A stretch of 64,000 nucleotides of DNA from Diphasiastrum complanatum (GCA_029204225.1 CM055104.1:27209253-27273252); one strand, 5' to 3'. Shown: positions 21,659-32,698, counted from the first letter of the stretch. The notes: a model not told the origin generated them from the letters alone. Made by a program: numbers and translations.

Positions 21659-21670
21659 GCTCTGATACCA
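21659..21670 (-). promoter_or_regulatory. CopB (left) primer binding site
   Basis: Reverse complement TGGTATCAGAGC immediately after the LTR-B end at 21671. Confidence 0.85.
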
Positions 21671-22205
21671 TGACAAAACTTTACAGAAAATTAAATCCCA
21701 ATCAATCCTATAAGTGATGGAGGAAGCACAAATCAAAGATTTAGATCCAAACTATGACCTAGAATCAAGACTAGCTACCAAAACTAGCTAATTTGGCATT
21801 TAACTCCACAATAGGCGCATAGATTTGATCAAATACACTAAAGTAAAGTGCAGCAAGCTTCTCAGACCTGTAATCAACTTCAATACCTTCCAGAGCAAGT
21901 AATTAATGTATAAAATCACTCACATCCATTAGCTATAACTCGCCACCCAAAGACAATGTTGATAGAAGTGGAAAAACTCATTTTTTTTTCATATTTAGAT
22001 GGAGATCCCATCATGATACATTTATACATTTCAAGCTCGGATCTGAGCATATTAGGGCACCTCTGAACTTATCATACCCTAACTCTAACATCTAACCTAA
22101 TAGGTCATTGGATCTAGCCTAATATGGGGTCAAGATCTCAAGATCCAAAAACAATGTAAAACATGCTATTTTTAGCTCCTAGAATTTCTCTAGCTTATCT
22201 AAGCA
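21671..22205 (-). repeat. LTR-B, 5' truncated, minus strand
   Basis: Distal ~535 bp of LTR-B. The proximal ~170 bp seen at 7273-7440 is missing, and the same truncation point occurs in the right arm (about 47775). Confidence 0.8.
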
Positions 22206-22274
22206 TCATTCAATTGTCAAATGGAAAATCTAATAGAAGAATCCTTCTTACATTCACTTGGTTGGGTCAATACA

Positions 22275-22813
22275 TTTCCTATAACATACTTTGATCCATT
22301 TTTAGCGGCACATGAAATTTAATCATCCAATTTGTTAATCGTAAGATGGGTTCTGAAATCAGTGCATCCTTCAGCTTTTGGGAGGCTTCCAAAGCTTTTT
22401 CTATTCAAAGTGAAATGATTGTAAGTTTATATATAAGACATGCCACTTCCGCAAAGAAGAATATGAATGTCCTATAATAGTTGGCATGTCCCATAAAGAT
22501 GTATACCTCTCGAACCATCTTTGGTGGCGAAAGATCCATGATTATCTGCACTTTTGATAAATCATTTGCTATACCATATCGAGGTATAATATGGCCCGAA
22601 ATTAGACCATGTGCAATCCAAATTCGACACTTTTTAGGGTTCCAGGGTATTTAAAATTTACATTGAGAAAATACTTTTCTAAATGAGATAAATGCTCCTC
22701 ATCAAGACCATGAATACAAAGATCATTCAAGCAGATCTTCAAGAATTTATTCAAATATTCTTTGAATGATATTTGCATAACTCTCTAAAAAGTGTTTAGT
22801 GCATATATCAATT

Positions 22814-22849
<36 letters not shown>

Positions 22850-22960
22850 TTGACCTATTGTTGATGCACCAAAGCCACACCAATTGTTGGTATGATATTT
22901 CACTTAGGAATAGGAGTTTTTGTCCACTTTTTTCTACTATATTTTAGCGGATATTGGCTA
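22275..22960 (-). pseudogene. Ty3/gypsy reverse transcriptase fragment, left arm only
   Basis: The minus strand encodes, with shifts, CLNDLCIHGLDEEHLSHLEK, a CEFG-like segment, a GHII-like segment and an IEKAL-like start of RNase H. This is the order of RT motifs after the catalytic DD in gypsy elements of a different lineage from G1/G2. The right arm lacks it: there the flanks join directly at about 47718. It contains the (AC)n tract. Either a left insertion or a right deletion would explain it. Confidence 0.65.
22816..22848. repeat. (AC)n microsatellite
   Basis: About 16 AC units. Confidence 0.95.
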
Positions 22961-23661
22961 TGGATGGTTTTCAAGCTCTGTTACTTTCAAGGAAGTTTAC
23001 AATCGCTTCTGCCAGCATCACACTATTGAGTTCAATGATAAGTTTTCATTTCTATAGTCACAATCCACGGTTTTGTTGCACTTCCATTTGTTTAGCGTTT
23101 GATTTTTAGAAATGAACCTTTATTGGTCATTTTATGATAGTGAAACTAATCATTATTTTTTATGAGAACTGATGCCTCAGTTGAATGCAATCACTCTTTT
23201 GGATTACAAGTCAATCAATCATGACCTAGGCTTGTTGATCTTCATCACTAGATGCCACATGGAACTTTTAGTATAACGCTTATATTAACTACAGGCTACC
23301 GCACCTAGTAATGGCACTAGCATATTTAAAAGAGTTTTCTTTTAGTTATCAAAATTCAAAATTTTAGGTTTGAAAGAAAATTTTTTGTAAGATTTGTTAT
23401 GAAACCAACAAACAGAGGTCCTCATCTATGCTTTGCATGTGTGAATGAATGAATGATGTGATGTTATTACATAAGTTGTATTTCTTGTGTATGATGTTTG
23501 TTACAAGCACTTGTGCACTTTGATAAGTGTTTCCATGTGAGCTCTTTATGCATCTAAAATTCACATCCTTACACTTTGAGAGTCAGACTTCACACCAAAG
23601 CTCCTTACATTGAAAAAAAACATGAGCTGAGCTCAATTTCCGAAAATTGCCACCTATGATG
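22961..23661 (-). other. Left-arm flank of the 302-bp units
   Basis: Collinear with 46905-47715 in the right arm without the tRNA-like insert. It contains the intact empty site (ATTACTAGGTG-type, near 23305-23325). Bases 23585-23661 are the last part of a 302-bp unit split by the copia insertion. No gene is seen. Confidence 0.75.
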
Positions 23662-24343
23662 TGTAAAAATTACAGCAAATAAGGATCCTAAAACACTTGA
23701 AATGATGAGGGAAACAATAGATTATGATTTCATAAGATTAGCACAAGTTGAACCATCAAAATCCATCAAAAATCTATGCTTGAACCTCACTAAATGGCCC
23801 AAATCCTTGAAGAAGGCTTCACACGTGTGAAAGTACGGCCTCCCACAATCTGAGTATTGTACACCAGACCTACATTCAATCCTATAATCATTAGTAATCA
23901 CAAGTACTCAAACAATTATGAACATAGAGAGCAATTGCACCATTATGAGAGAAAAAACATGAAATTGCTTGATTGATTTTGGTGAGATATCATCACCTAT
24001 ATATACATGATCCATCACGGTTTTGGGCAGGTATGAGTAGCCCTAAACCTATCCCTAATGCTAATTTTGGTGGATCTTTCATCCCTACCAAGTTAGGGTT
24101 GGAATCTTGGAGATCCCTCAACAATGCAAAAATTACCAAAAATAGCTCCTATTTTTTCTCCCTTGTATCTAAGCATAATTTGGACTCATTCCAAAGGTTC
24201 TAACACTTAGGTCTACTTGAGAACATCCTTATGAATGGAATCCTATGCTATTTGGCACGTGTGACAAGCCACATCATGACCATCTAACTATTTACAAGTC
24301 ATATGACCAAAACTAGTCAAGCTAGAATTGTGAATTTTTAACA
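23662..24343 (-). repeat. 3' LTR of the young copia element
   Basis: 682 bp, TGTAAAAATTACAG at one end and TTTTTAACA at the other. A TATATATA box at 23998-24005 would, in the 5' copy, place the start of transcription a little downstream on the minus strand. A small open frame in it (23973-24203) is not a gene. Confidence 0.93.
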
Positions 24344-24477
24344 CTCCTCCTCACTATCTAGCTTGGTTCAATCATTGCTTTACTAATCACTCCAAGTGAT
24401 GATATGAACTTCATAAAAGGTGTCTTTTGAAGTGGTTTAGTAAGTAGATCAGCTACACATTCATTGCTTGGAACATG

Positions 24478-27400
24478 CTATAAAGCAATCTCCTTGGCTT
24501 GCACCATTTCTCTCACAAAGTGATGGCATATCTCAATGTGCTTAGATCTTGCATGGAAGATTGGGTTAGATGCAAGGTGTTGGGCTGATATATTGTCATT
24601 GTAGATGATTGGTGCCTCCTCTGAATCCATTATCTTTAGTTCCACCAATAATCTCTTGATCCAAAGTACCTCTTTTGTAGTGGTTGTCAAAGCTTTGTAC
24701 TCGGCCTCGGTTGAAGATAGAGATATAGTTTCTTGCTTTTTTGAAAGCCATGAAACCACACCTTCTCCTATGAAAGTTGAATAGGAACTTGTTGATTTCC
24801 TATCCCTCTTGTCCCCTGCAAAATCTGAATCACTAAATGCATAAAGGTTAATCACATCTCCTCTATATAGAATCCCAAAATCCAATGTACCTGAGATGTA
24901 TCTTAGAATCCTCTTAGCCTTTTTCCAATGGATATTCAATGGCTTTTGCATGGATTGGCTCAACCTACATACACTAAAGCTAAGATCTGGTCTAGTTATA
25001 GTGATCCACATTAAGGAACCTATAAGTTGCCTAAACAAAGTGATGTCCATGAAGGATCTTTCATCATCTTCATTTGGCACTTTTACATCTTGCTCCATTG
25101 GTGTGTCAACACTTTTGCATACTTCCATCTTAAACTTCTTCAAAAGACTTTGAGCATAGTTTACTTGACTTATAAAGATAAAATCAGACCCTCTAAGTAC
25201 TTCTATGCCTAAGATGAAGTGAAGACACCCTAGATCTACCATCTTGAACTCTAAGGATAGATCTATCTTGATTTTTTCAATACCATCAACACTATTTTCA
25301 CTAATGATGATGTCATCTACATAAATGAGTAAAAGTACAATACCAACATCATCAAACTTAATGTAAAGAGTGGGATCATATTCACTTTGAACAAAAGAAA
25401 GTGAAATAAGATAGCAATGTAGTCTTGAATTCCAAGATCTCGAGGCTTGCTTCAAGCCATAGATGCTTCTTTGGAGATGGCATACTTTGTTCTCCATTCC
25501 ATGCTTGATGAACCCTTGTGGCTGCTCCATATAGATATCCTCTTCCAAAAAACCATTCAAGAAAGCATTAGAGACATCCATTTGACATAGAATCCATCCA
25601 AAATGTGATGCAAGTGCAATGATTAGTCTTATTGTGACCATCTTGGCCACGGGTGCAAAAGTTTCCTCATAGTCTATCCCTCTCTCTTGAGCATAACCTT
25701 TTGCAACTAATCTTGCTTTATGTTTGTTAACACTCCCATTTGCATTCAACTTAAGCTTGAAGACCCACTTGCATCCTATTACATTCCTTTGAGGTCTCTC
25801 AACAAGCAACCAAGTTTCATTCTCAATCAAGGCATCATACTCATCCAACATAGCTTTATACCATTCTTTGGAGTTCAATGCATCTTCAACATTAGACGGT
25901 TCTTCAAAACTAGATAAAGCATAAGAAGTGGATGAGATACCCTCAACTTGCTGTCCTTTGCCTTGATATGTGAGCCTTGATGGCTCCACTTTTGCCCTTG
26001 AAGATCTCCTTGGTGTGATAGGTGGGTTTGGTGCTTGCTCCTCCATGAGCTCCTCCTCAAAACCAAGATCTTGCTCCTCGGCCATCTTCTTCTTGATTGT
26101 TGGATCACTTGAGCCTTCTTCAAGCATATGCATATGATGTTCATCAAAGATGACATCCCTTGAAACAACAAATTTGTTCAAGGATGGGAGATAGAGTTTG
26201 TAGCCCTTGCTTGAGCTTGCATATCCAAGCATGATCCCTCTTGTGGAAGATGGATCCTCCTTGGTTCTTGTTTCCAATGGCACATGCACATAACATATAC
26301 ACCCAAAAACTTTCAAGTGATTAAGATTGGGTTTCTTTCCATACAACATCTCATAAGGAGTTTTGCCTTCAATTGCTTTGCAAGACACCCTATTCATCAA
26401 GTAGTTTGCACATACAAGAGACTCACCCCAAAAGGATTTGGGCAAACAAGCATCTAATCTTAAAGCCTTAGAACATTCACATAATGTTCTATTCCTTCTT
26501 TCAGCAACTCCATTTTGTTGAGGAGTGTAAGGACAAGAAGTCTCTTTCTTGATCCCTTCCTCCTCACAAAAGGCCTTGAACTCATTGGAGATGAATTCTC
26601 CACCATTGTCACTTCTAAGAATCTTGATGCTATGATTATGATGCTTTTCCTCAAACAACTTGAACTTTAGAAAAGTATCAAATACTTGAGACTTGAAAGA
26701 AAGTAAGAACACCCAACAATATCTTGAGTAGTCATCAATGAAGGTTAAAAACATGGATGAACCTCCATTAGATTTGGTGCTAGCAATGTGCACATCCGAG
26801 TGTATGAGTTCAAGAGGATGAGATGACTTTGTGATGGAGTTAGGAAACACCTTCTTATGTGCCTGGGATAAGGCACAAGCTTCACAAACCTTGTCTTCCT
26901 TCCCAATAGACCTTGGTAGGCCTAAAGCATACTCCTCCTTGATCATAGCCTCCATGGAACCCGAGTTGACATGTCCAAGTCTTTTGTGCCATAAAGTAAA
27001 GGTAGATATCTTGCTCTTCTCGGCCAACATGACAACATTAGTATCCACAAATGCATCCAGCTTATAAAGTTTGCCAAGTCTAGTGCCCTTAGCCACTATC
27101 TTACCCTTCTTCTTGATGAAACATTCATTTGAAGCAAAGTCAACATTGAAACCATTGTCTACCATTTGGCCAACACTTAGTAGATTCTTTGTTATTATAG
27201 GAATGTACAAAACACCTTCTATGTTGATCTTTTTGGAAGATCCTAAGCAAAGGGGAATGCTACCAACTCCTTCAATCTTACAAGCTTCATCATTTGCTGT
27301 ATAGATAGACTTTATAGGTCCATCATAAGATAAGAGAGAAGAGAAAAACTCCCTTTTACTAGTCATGTGTGAACTAGCACCCGAGTCAATCCACCAAGGA

Positions 27401-28218
27401 TCTTCTCCTTTGAAGCTTGTTGAAGAAAATATGGACATCATGAGAGAGTCCTCATGTGAACTCTCCTCCTCCTCCTCTTTGCTCATGTTGGCTTGGCTTT
27501 GATCTTGCTTCCTCTTGAAGCATTCCGAGGCATAATGCCCCATCTTGCTACAATAGTAGCACTTCACCTTTGATTTGTCCTTCTTGACTTTGGTGGTTGA
27601 TGGAGATGCCTTTGGGGGTCCTTCTTGATCCTCAAGCTTTGTAGACTTCTTGAATGTTGATCCTTTGCCTTTGGACTTGCCTTTGCCTTTGGTGAAGAGA
27701 GCTTGGTCATCTCCACCTTGGATGGAAAGCCTATCCATCCTCTCTTGCATTTGGCTCCTTCTTGATTCCTCGGCCATGAGTGTGCCTTGGAGTTCTTCAA
27801 GTATGGGTAGCTTACCCATAATTGCATATCCCTGAACCAAATTGTCAAATTCAAAGCTTAGTCCATTCAATATGAGTTGAACAAGCTCTTCATCCTTGAT
27901 AGGGTCACCTATAAAGGCTAGCTCTTTGTTCAATTCCTTTACTCTTAGGACAAAAGTATGTGCACTCTCTCCTTTCTTTTGATAGCTTCTATAGATTTGA
28001 TTCTTCAAAGCTAACATTCTAGTTTGGTTCTTGGATTCATAGACCTTTTGCAAAGTCTCCCAAGCATCTTGAGCTGAAGTGCAATCTCCTACCTCTCTTA
28101 AGAGTTCATTTGCAACATTCATTTTTATGCAATGTAGTGCAACATTGCACCTCTTGATGTATTTGGCTTTTTCTTGAGGATGAATAGGTTCACCCTCCTT
28201 ACCATTTACAATTTCCAT
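24478..28218 (-). CDS. Copia Gag-Pol polyprotein, one long frame
   Basis: 1246 residues in one frame. Gag (UBN2) is about residues 1-165, with a CCHC knuckle at 220-233. The protease site DSGASSH starts near 278 and GAG-pre-integrase LWHKRLGH lies near 409-416 with CxxC at 445-448. The integrase core triad is D475, D537 and E573 with canonical spacing. The RT has YVDD at 966-969, and RNase H has SDSD near 1129-1132 and SSTEAEY near 1168-1174. All catalytic residues are present. Two oddities occur. The first ATG is right after an in-frame stop and lies inside Gag, so the usual first ~40 residues (with the NYSIWK motif) are missing. At the 3' end a single TAG replaces a conserved Gln codon, and the frame continues open for about 45 more codons to the normal end. 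Confidence 0.95.
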   Translation of the reverse strand: MEIVNGKEGEPIHPQEKAKYIKRCNVALHCIKMNVANELLREVGDCTSAQDAWETLQKVYESKNQTRMLALKNQIYRSYQKKGESAHTFVLRVKELNKELAFIGDPIKDEELVQLILNGLSFEFDNLVQGYAIMGKLPILEELQGTLMAEESRRSQMQERMDRLSIQGGDDQALFTKGKGKSKGKGSTFKKSTKLEDQEGPPKASPSTTKVKKDKSKVKCYYCSKMGHYASECFKRKQDQSQANMSKEEEEESSHEDSLMMSIFSSTSFKGEDPWWIDSGASSHMTSKREFFSSLLSYDGPIKSIYTANDEACKIEGVGSIPLCLGSSKKINIEGVLYIPIITKNLLSVGQMVDNGFNVDFASNECFIKKKGKIVAKGTRLGKLYKLDAFVDTNVVMLAEKSKISTFTLWHKRLGHVNSGSMEAMIKEEYALGLPRSIGKEDKVCEACALSQAHKKVFPNSITKSSHPLELIHSDVHIASTKSNGGSSMFLTFIDDYSRYCWVFLLSFKSQVFDTFLKFKLFEEKHHNHSIKILRSDNGGEFISNEFKAFCEEEGIKKETSCPYTPQQNGVAERRNRTLCECSKALRLDACLPKSFWGESLVCANYLMNRVSCKAIEGKTPYEMLYGKKPNLNHLKVFGCICYVHVPLETRTKEDPSSTRGIMLGYASSSKGYKLYLPSLNKFVVSRDVIFDEHHMHMLEEGSSDPTIKKKMAEEQDLGFEEELMEEQAPNPPITPRRSSRAKVEPSRLTYQGKGQQVEGISSTSYALSSFEEPSNVEDALNSKEWYKAMLDEYDALIENETWLLVERPQRNVIGCKWVFKLKLNANGSVNKHKARLVAKGYAQERGIDYEETFAPVAKMVTIRLIIALASHFGWILCQMDVSNAFLNGFLEEDIYMEQPQGFIKHGMENKVCHLQRSIYGLKQASRSWNSRLHCYLISLSFVQSEYDPTLYIKFDDVGIVLLLIYVDDIIISENSVDGIEKIKIDLSLEFKMVDLGCLHFILGIEVLRGSDFIFISQVNYAQSLLKKFKMEVCKSVDTPMEQDVKVPNEDDERSFMDITLFRQLIGSLMWITITRPDLSFSVCRLSQSMQKPLNIHWKKAKRILRYISGTLDFGILYRGDVINLYAFSDSDFAGDKRDRKSTSSYSTFIGEGVVSWLSKKQETISLSSTEAEYKALTTTTKEVLWIKRLLVELKIMDSEEAPIIYNDNISAQHLASNPIFHARSKHIEICHHFVREMVQAKEIAL

Positions 28219-28322
28219 CTAGAATCAATACTAGATGCTAAGATCCAATCTACACAAGATTTAGATCAAAAATTGTGATCAAATTGAATGAAAACCAAGG
28301 ATTTAGCTCATTTCAGCCTTTA

Positions 28323-28335
28323 GGCTCTGATACCA
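28323..28335 (-). promoter_or_regulatory. Primer binding site of the young copia element
   Basis: Reverse complement TGGTATCAGAGCC, directly abutting the 5' LTR end at 28336. Confidence 0.95.
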
Positions 28336-29017
28336 TGTAAAAATTACAGCAAATAAGGATTCTAAAACACTTGAAATGATGAGGGAAACAATAGATTATG
28401 ATTTCATAAGATTAGCACAAGTTGAACCATCAAAATCCATCAAAAATCTATGCTTGAACCTCACTAAATGGCCCAAATCCTTGAAGAAGGCTTCACACGT
28501 GTGAAAGTACGGCCTCCCACAATCTGAGTATTGTACACCAGACCTACATTCAATCCTATAATCATTAGTAATCACAAGTACTCAAACAATTATGAACATA
28601 GAGAGCAATTGCACCATTATGAGAGAAAAAACATGAAATTGCTTGATTGATTTTGGTGAGATATCATCACCTATATATACATGATCCATCACGGTTTTGG
28701 GCAGGTATGAGTAGCCCTAAACCTATCCCTAATGCTAATTTTGGTGGATCTTTCATCCCTACCAAGTTAGGGTTGGAATCTTGGAGATCCCTCAACAATG
28801 CAAAAATTACCAAAAATAGCTCCTATTTTTTCTCCCTTGTATCTAAGCATAATTTGGACTCATTCCAAAGGTTCTAACACTTAGGTCTACTTGAGAACAT
28901 CCTTATGAATGGAATCCTATGCTATTTGGCACGTGTGACAAGCCACATCATGACCATCTAACTATTTACAAGTCATATGACCAAAACTAGTCAAGCTAGA
29001 ATTGTGAATTTTTAACA
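28336..29017 (-). repeat. 5' LTR of the young copia element
   Basis: 682 bp, essentially identical to 23662-24343. The TATA box at 28672-28679 is the likely core promoter for the element's genomic RNA. Confidence 0.93.
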
Positions 29018-29546
29018 TGATGATGGTGGTAAGGTACTACATTGCCTTTCACCCTGAGAGCCATCCTCCATAACAATGTTCATATGGTGTGTTTGCAGCT
29101 CCTGCTGCTGCAGAACAACAGGGAGAACCAGTGAAGCTATCATTCTTCTTATACAGATTGCTGCCAACGCCATCCGGAAGCGAATTCAATATTGGCACCT
29201 GCATGATACTGTTCAACGCATGATGATGACCATGCCCCAAGATTTCACACCAAAGCTCCTTTCATTGGAAAAAAACATGAGCTGAGCTCAATTTCCAAAA
29301 ATTGCCACCTATGATGATGGTGGTAAGGTACTACATTGCCTTTCACCCTGAGAGCCATCCTCCATAACAATGCTCATATGGTGTGTTTGCAGCTCCTGCT
29401 GCTGCTGCTGCTGCAGAACAACAGGGAGAACCAGTGTAGCTATCATTCTTCTTATACAGATTGCTGCCGACGCCATCCGGAAGCGAATTCAATATTGGCA
29501 GCTGCATGATACTGTTCGACGCATGATGATGACCATGCCCCAAGAT
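29018..29546 (-). repeat. 302-bp units, left arm (two copies)
   Basis: One unit spans about 29243-29546. The second spans 29018-29242 and continues at 23585-23661 across the copia insertion. Units carry the last coding segment of the unknown gene (SLPDGVGSNLYKKND, poly-Ala run from CAG repeats, YEHCYGGW) and its 3' flank. The right arm has four units. Confidence 0.9.
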
Positions 29547-30420
29547 TTTTGTAGATTCTGAAGAACAAGTGCCAAAAGAAGTTTGAAGGCGCTGTTTTGC
29601 TTTAGCGAGGTTTGATACTGTGATTGCCTCAGCATCCCTTATTTCATCACAAGCTCCAGTGATGAGATTTACGATGTATGTCTTACCAACAGTATGCTTA
29701 CATCTCTTGCTCTCTGCGTCGCTGCTGCTCCAGCTGCCACTCTTACTGCGTTTCAAGTTCTTGCAGTTTTTTAAGTTGGATGTAACTGCATGCAGGTTAA
29801 ATAAATTAGAAGAATCCCCTGTTGGGATTTTGGCGGAGAGTAATTCTGATCTCAAGGAAACGTGTCCCTTATTGCCACCAATATCCACATTGCAGCTGCA
29901 TTCTGTGCTAGACTTCTTATCATCTTTCTGCCCTGATGTAGCCGTGGAAAGCCAATTCGTCCAAGAAATTCGTCTTCTCTGCATTGCACCTTGATATTTT
30001 GGATGCGGGATCTAAAACCAGGTGATGTGGAACCCTTTTCTTTTCCGGACCGAGAAGACTATCAGCTTTGTGGACAGGCCGGCCTCTGAGGCTACCATCC
30101 ATATTGCAGCTACATTCATCAGGAGGATTTGTGTCATTGTTGCCATTGAAATCCAGTTGTGTATAAGAAAAACTGCTATTGCCTCTTGGTGACAATCAGC
30201 AGCAGCAGGAGGAGAAAAAATGGATGGCTACTTAAAGAAATGTATCTGATGACGAAGATTATATGGCTTGGTGAGGGAGGGTATGCTCTCCTCTTTGTCT
30301 TTGGCTTGATCCAAACGATATTCAGCTCCGCTCCGATTCCCGACGATGATGATGCGAGGCGAGGCGAGAGGAGAGCAGAGGAGTGAGGCAACGCGAAGCA
30401 AAGCAGAGCAGATGTGAGAA
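29343..30420 (-). pseudogene. Unknown gene, left-arm copy, broken
   Basis: Collinear with 44460-45798 in the right arm: a GC-rich 5' untranslated region near 30270-30420, then DECSCNMDG, RPVHKADS, TECSCNVDI, KTYIVNLITGACDEIRDAE and LAKAKQRLQTSFG. About 430 bp covering the start codon is deleted between 30200 and 30190. A 4-base loss near 29955 shifts the frame. It retains eight residues (NLKNCKNL) missing from the right copy and keeps the original C-terminus through the first 302-bp unit, so each arm preserves parts the other lost. The function is unknown. Confidence 0.7.
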
Positions 30421-31251
30421 ATAAAATGAGCAGGAGTATTTCATTTGAGTTACATTACATTATATTAAACCACGTGCGAATTGAAAAGCGCGACCATGTG
30501 ACCAAGTTTTAGTAATTTTATAGCTTCCAACATCTATTTCATACATTTCCCCAACTAATATTTGGCCTCAAACTGAAATCAACTCATTATCAAATGGTGA
30601 TGACAATTTCCTTTCCCTTTGTGAAAGTACTTCACAAGAGTGATTGGATGCTTTCTTAACAATCTATTGCAAAAACTAGACACACAAAATTGATCTAGAA
30701 TGGCAATTATACATTCAACATGTAAGAACAATAAAAAAGCATTGCTCATTGATAAAATCCCAGTCCACACGCGTGAACCACAGCCTAATGTACGACCTGA
30801 AGACAGAGAATGAGGGCAATATCACTTTGGTAGCATCTAGAACATAAACACTCAATACAAACGTGTAGTAGCTCGGGATTTGCCAATGAGCTTCAGAAGT
30901 TTTCTAAGTCATCACTATGGGAGAATGGAATACATACCAAAAGCCTCCTCCTTTATAAAGTTAGGCCCTGAATTTCCAGCACGTAATAAGGAATTTAACT
31001 TAGATTTCTTCTCTAATTTGCCACTCTAGCCTCATTCCTAGGGTCATGCCAAGTAGGTGGCTAGTTGGTCAATTTTCATCATAAATCTAGGATACTACCA
31101 AATTGATTTGACCAACACTTTGTACTTGATCTGACTTAAAATAGAGTAAGTTTCCCACGTGGCTCCATGGCCTCACATGTGTGGGACCCACTTATGTACA
31201 TAATTTACATTATTCTACATGGCTAGATTTGCCAACATTAGCAATTTTTCA
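30421..31251 (-). repeat. LTR-D (left), junction with gene promoter unclear
   Basis: Begins at 31251 (TGAAAAATTGC on the minus strand) after a GAGGAGGAGAG purine tract that ends CopD. It matches 43626-44400 on the plus strand. Where the LTR stops and the promoter of the unknown gene starts cannot be seen, because no second LTR-D end is in the window. Confidence 0.7.
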
Positions 31252-32617
31252 CTCTCCTCCTCAAATCTATCCTTGGAAATTATGATACTTTTATCAATTA
31301 CTCCAATTCAAGATCTTAGCTTAACGAATGAATCCTTAGGCAAGGATTTAGTGAATAGATCAGCTAAGCAATTCGATGAAGACACATGTTGGAGCTTGAT
31401 CTCTTTGGCTTGCACTTTCTCCCTCACAAAATGATGAGCAATCTCGATGTGCTTGCTCCTTGCATGGAATGTAGGATTAGTAGCAATTGATTGGGCTGAT
31501 TGGTTGTCACAATAGATGATAGGCATCTCCTCAATGACATGAAGCTCCACCAATAGCCTCTTGAGCTATACGACCTCCTTGCATGTTGATGTCAAGGCCT
31601 TATACTCGGATTCTGTGGAAGGCACATATTGAAACTTTGTCACCTGCCAAATTCGAGTCACTATGGGCTCTTAAGCCAAGATTAGTCCCTCTATACAATA
31701 TGCCAAAATTCTTAGTTCTAATAACTCTTTTGGTGATTTTTCCAAGTAATACCAAAGGACTTTGGAGGAATTGTCTTAATTTTTGAAGACTATAACTAAG
31801 ATCAGGCCTAGTTATAGTCAAATATATCAAGGAGCCCCTATAAGCCTTCTATATAGAGTGATGTCCTCAAAGGATGCTTCGTCACCATCAATAGATGCTT
31901 TTACATGTTGCTCCATTGGAGTCTCAATGCCTTTACAATTGTTCATTCCAAATCTATCTAGGATGGATGTAGCATACTTAGATTGACAAATGAAGCTAAA
32001 ATCCAATCCTCTTATGACTTCTATTCCTAGAATGAAGTTCATTCGGTCGCAATCTACCATTTGAACTCTCTTATTCCATCTAGATGATTCCCACTCAAAA
32101 TAATGTCATCAACATACAATACAAGGATAATGATCTTTCCATCATGAAATATTATGTACAATAATGGATCATAAGAACTTAAAACAAAGTTGATGGATAT
32201 AAAAAAAGAGTTTAGCCTAGAGTGTCGTGCTCTAGGTGCTTTCTTGCATCCATAGAGACTCTTCTTCAAAAAACACACTTTTTCTTCATGATCCTCCTTG
32301 ATGAAGCCCTCAGGTTGCCTCATGTAGATCTCTTCCTCCAAGTGGCCATTGAGGAAGGCATTTGTAACATCAAGTTGAAATAGCTTCCAAATGAAAGTAG
32401 TAGCAAGACTAATGATCAATTTTATTGTAACTAGCTTAGCCACAAGAGCAAAAGTTTCATCATAATCAATTACCTTGGCCTGCAAGAAACCTTTTGCTAC
32501 AAGCCTAGCTTTATACTTATTTAGTGATCCATCTTGATTATACTCCAATCTATACACACACTTGCAATCAAGTGGTTTTTTCCCTTGAAGACAATCAACA
32601 AGATCCCAAGTATCTAT
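31252..32617 (-). pseudogene. CopD (left) reverse transcriptase and RNase H
   Basis: The minus strand encodes YRLEYNQDGSLNKYKARLVAKGF, FQLDVTNAFLNGHLEEEIYMRQPEGF and LVLYVDDIILS, then GDEASFEDITLYRRLIG, AGDK and STESEYKAL-like RNase H pieces. HVSSSNCLADLFTKSLPKDSF and the C-terminus follow. Stops lie near 32053, 31826 and 31566. About 100 bp is deleted at 31625 between the AGDK and STESEY motifs. The homologous protein start at 63690 belongs to the same family. It is cut at 32617. Confidence 0.85.
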
Positions 32618-32698
32618 CTATTGTATTTATGTTCACGTGTTATATTTCTTAATACATGCACTCCCTTTATATGTACAATTTTATTGCTAACTGTAATG

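Larger units (their letters stand above)
23662..29017 (-). mobile_element. Young, nearly intact Ty1/copia element with TSD
   Basis: A 5356-bp element with two 682-bp LTRs (23662-24343 and 28336-29017), TG...CA ends and a 5-bp target duplication TGATG (23657-23661 and 29018-29022). It has a consensus primer site and a purine tract GTGAGGAGGAG beside the 3' LTR. I noticed a single difference between the LTRs (C at 23687, T at 28361). It sits inside a 302-bp unit of the left arm and is absent from the right arm, so it is later than the inverted duplication. Confidence 0.95.
12470..31623 (-). repeat. Left arm of a giant imperfect inverted duplication
   Basis: Read on the minus strand, this block has the same order of parts as 43256-60771 on the plus strand: CopD RNase H end, LTR-D, unknown gene, 302-bp units, LTR-B, CopB gag, LTR-C end, CopC gag, gypsy G2, gypsy LTR, leader and gypsy gag. 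Homology ends abruptly near 12470 inside the gypsy reverse transcriptase approach and near 31623 inside CopD RNase H. Private to this arm are the copia insertion at 23662-29017, a gypsy fragment at about 22275-22960 and a ~0.97 kb deletion in CopC. Boundaries were read by eye and may be off by tens of bases. Confidence 0.85.

Noticed and set aside
23973-24203. 76-aa open frame, identical at 28647-28877
   Set aside because: It lies inside both LTRs of the young copia element and is identical only because the LTRs are. No protein motif.
24896-25212. Plus-strand frames antisense to copia pol
   Set aside because: They are shadows of the 1246-codon minus-strand frame with no own motif. The same holds for 25720-27835 plus-strand frames.
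28990-29546. CRISPR-like or satellite array
   Set aside because: The units are 302 bp, contiguous without spacers, and contain the end of a coding sequence.
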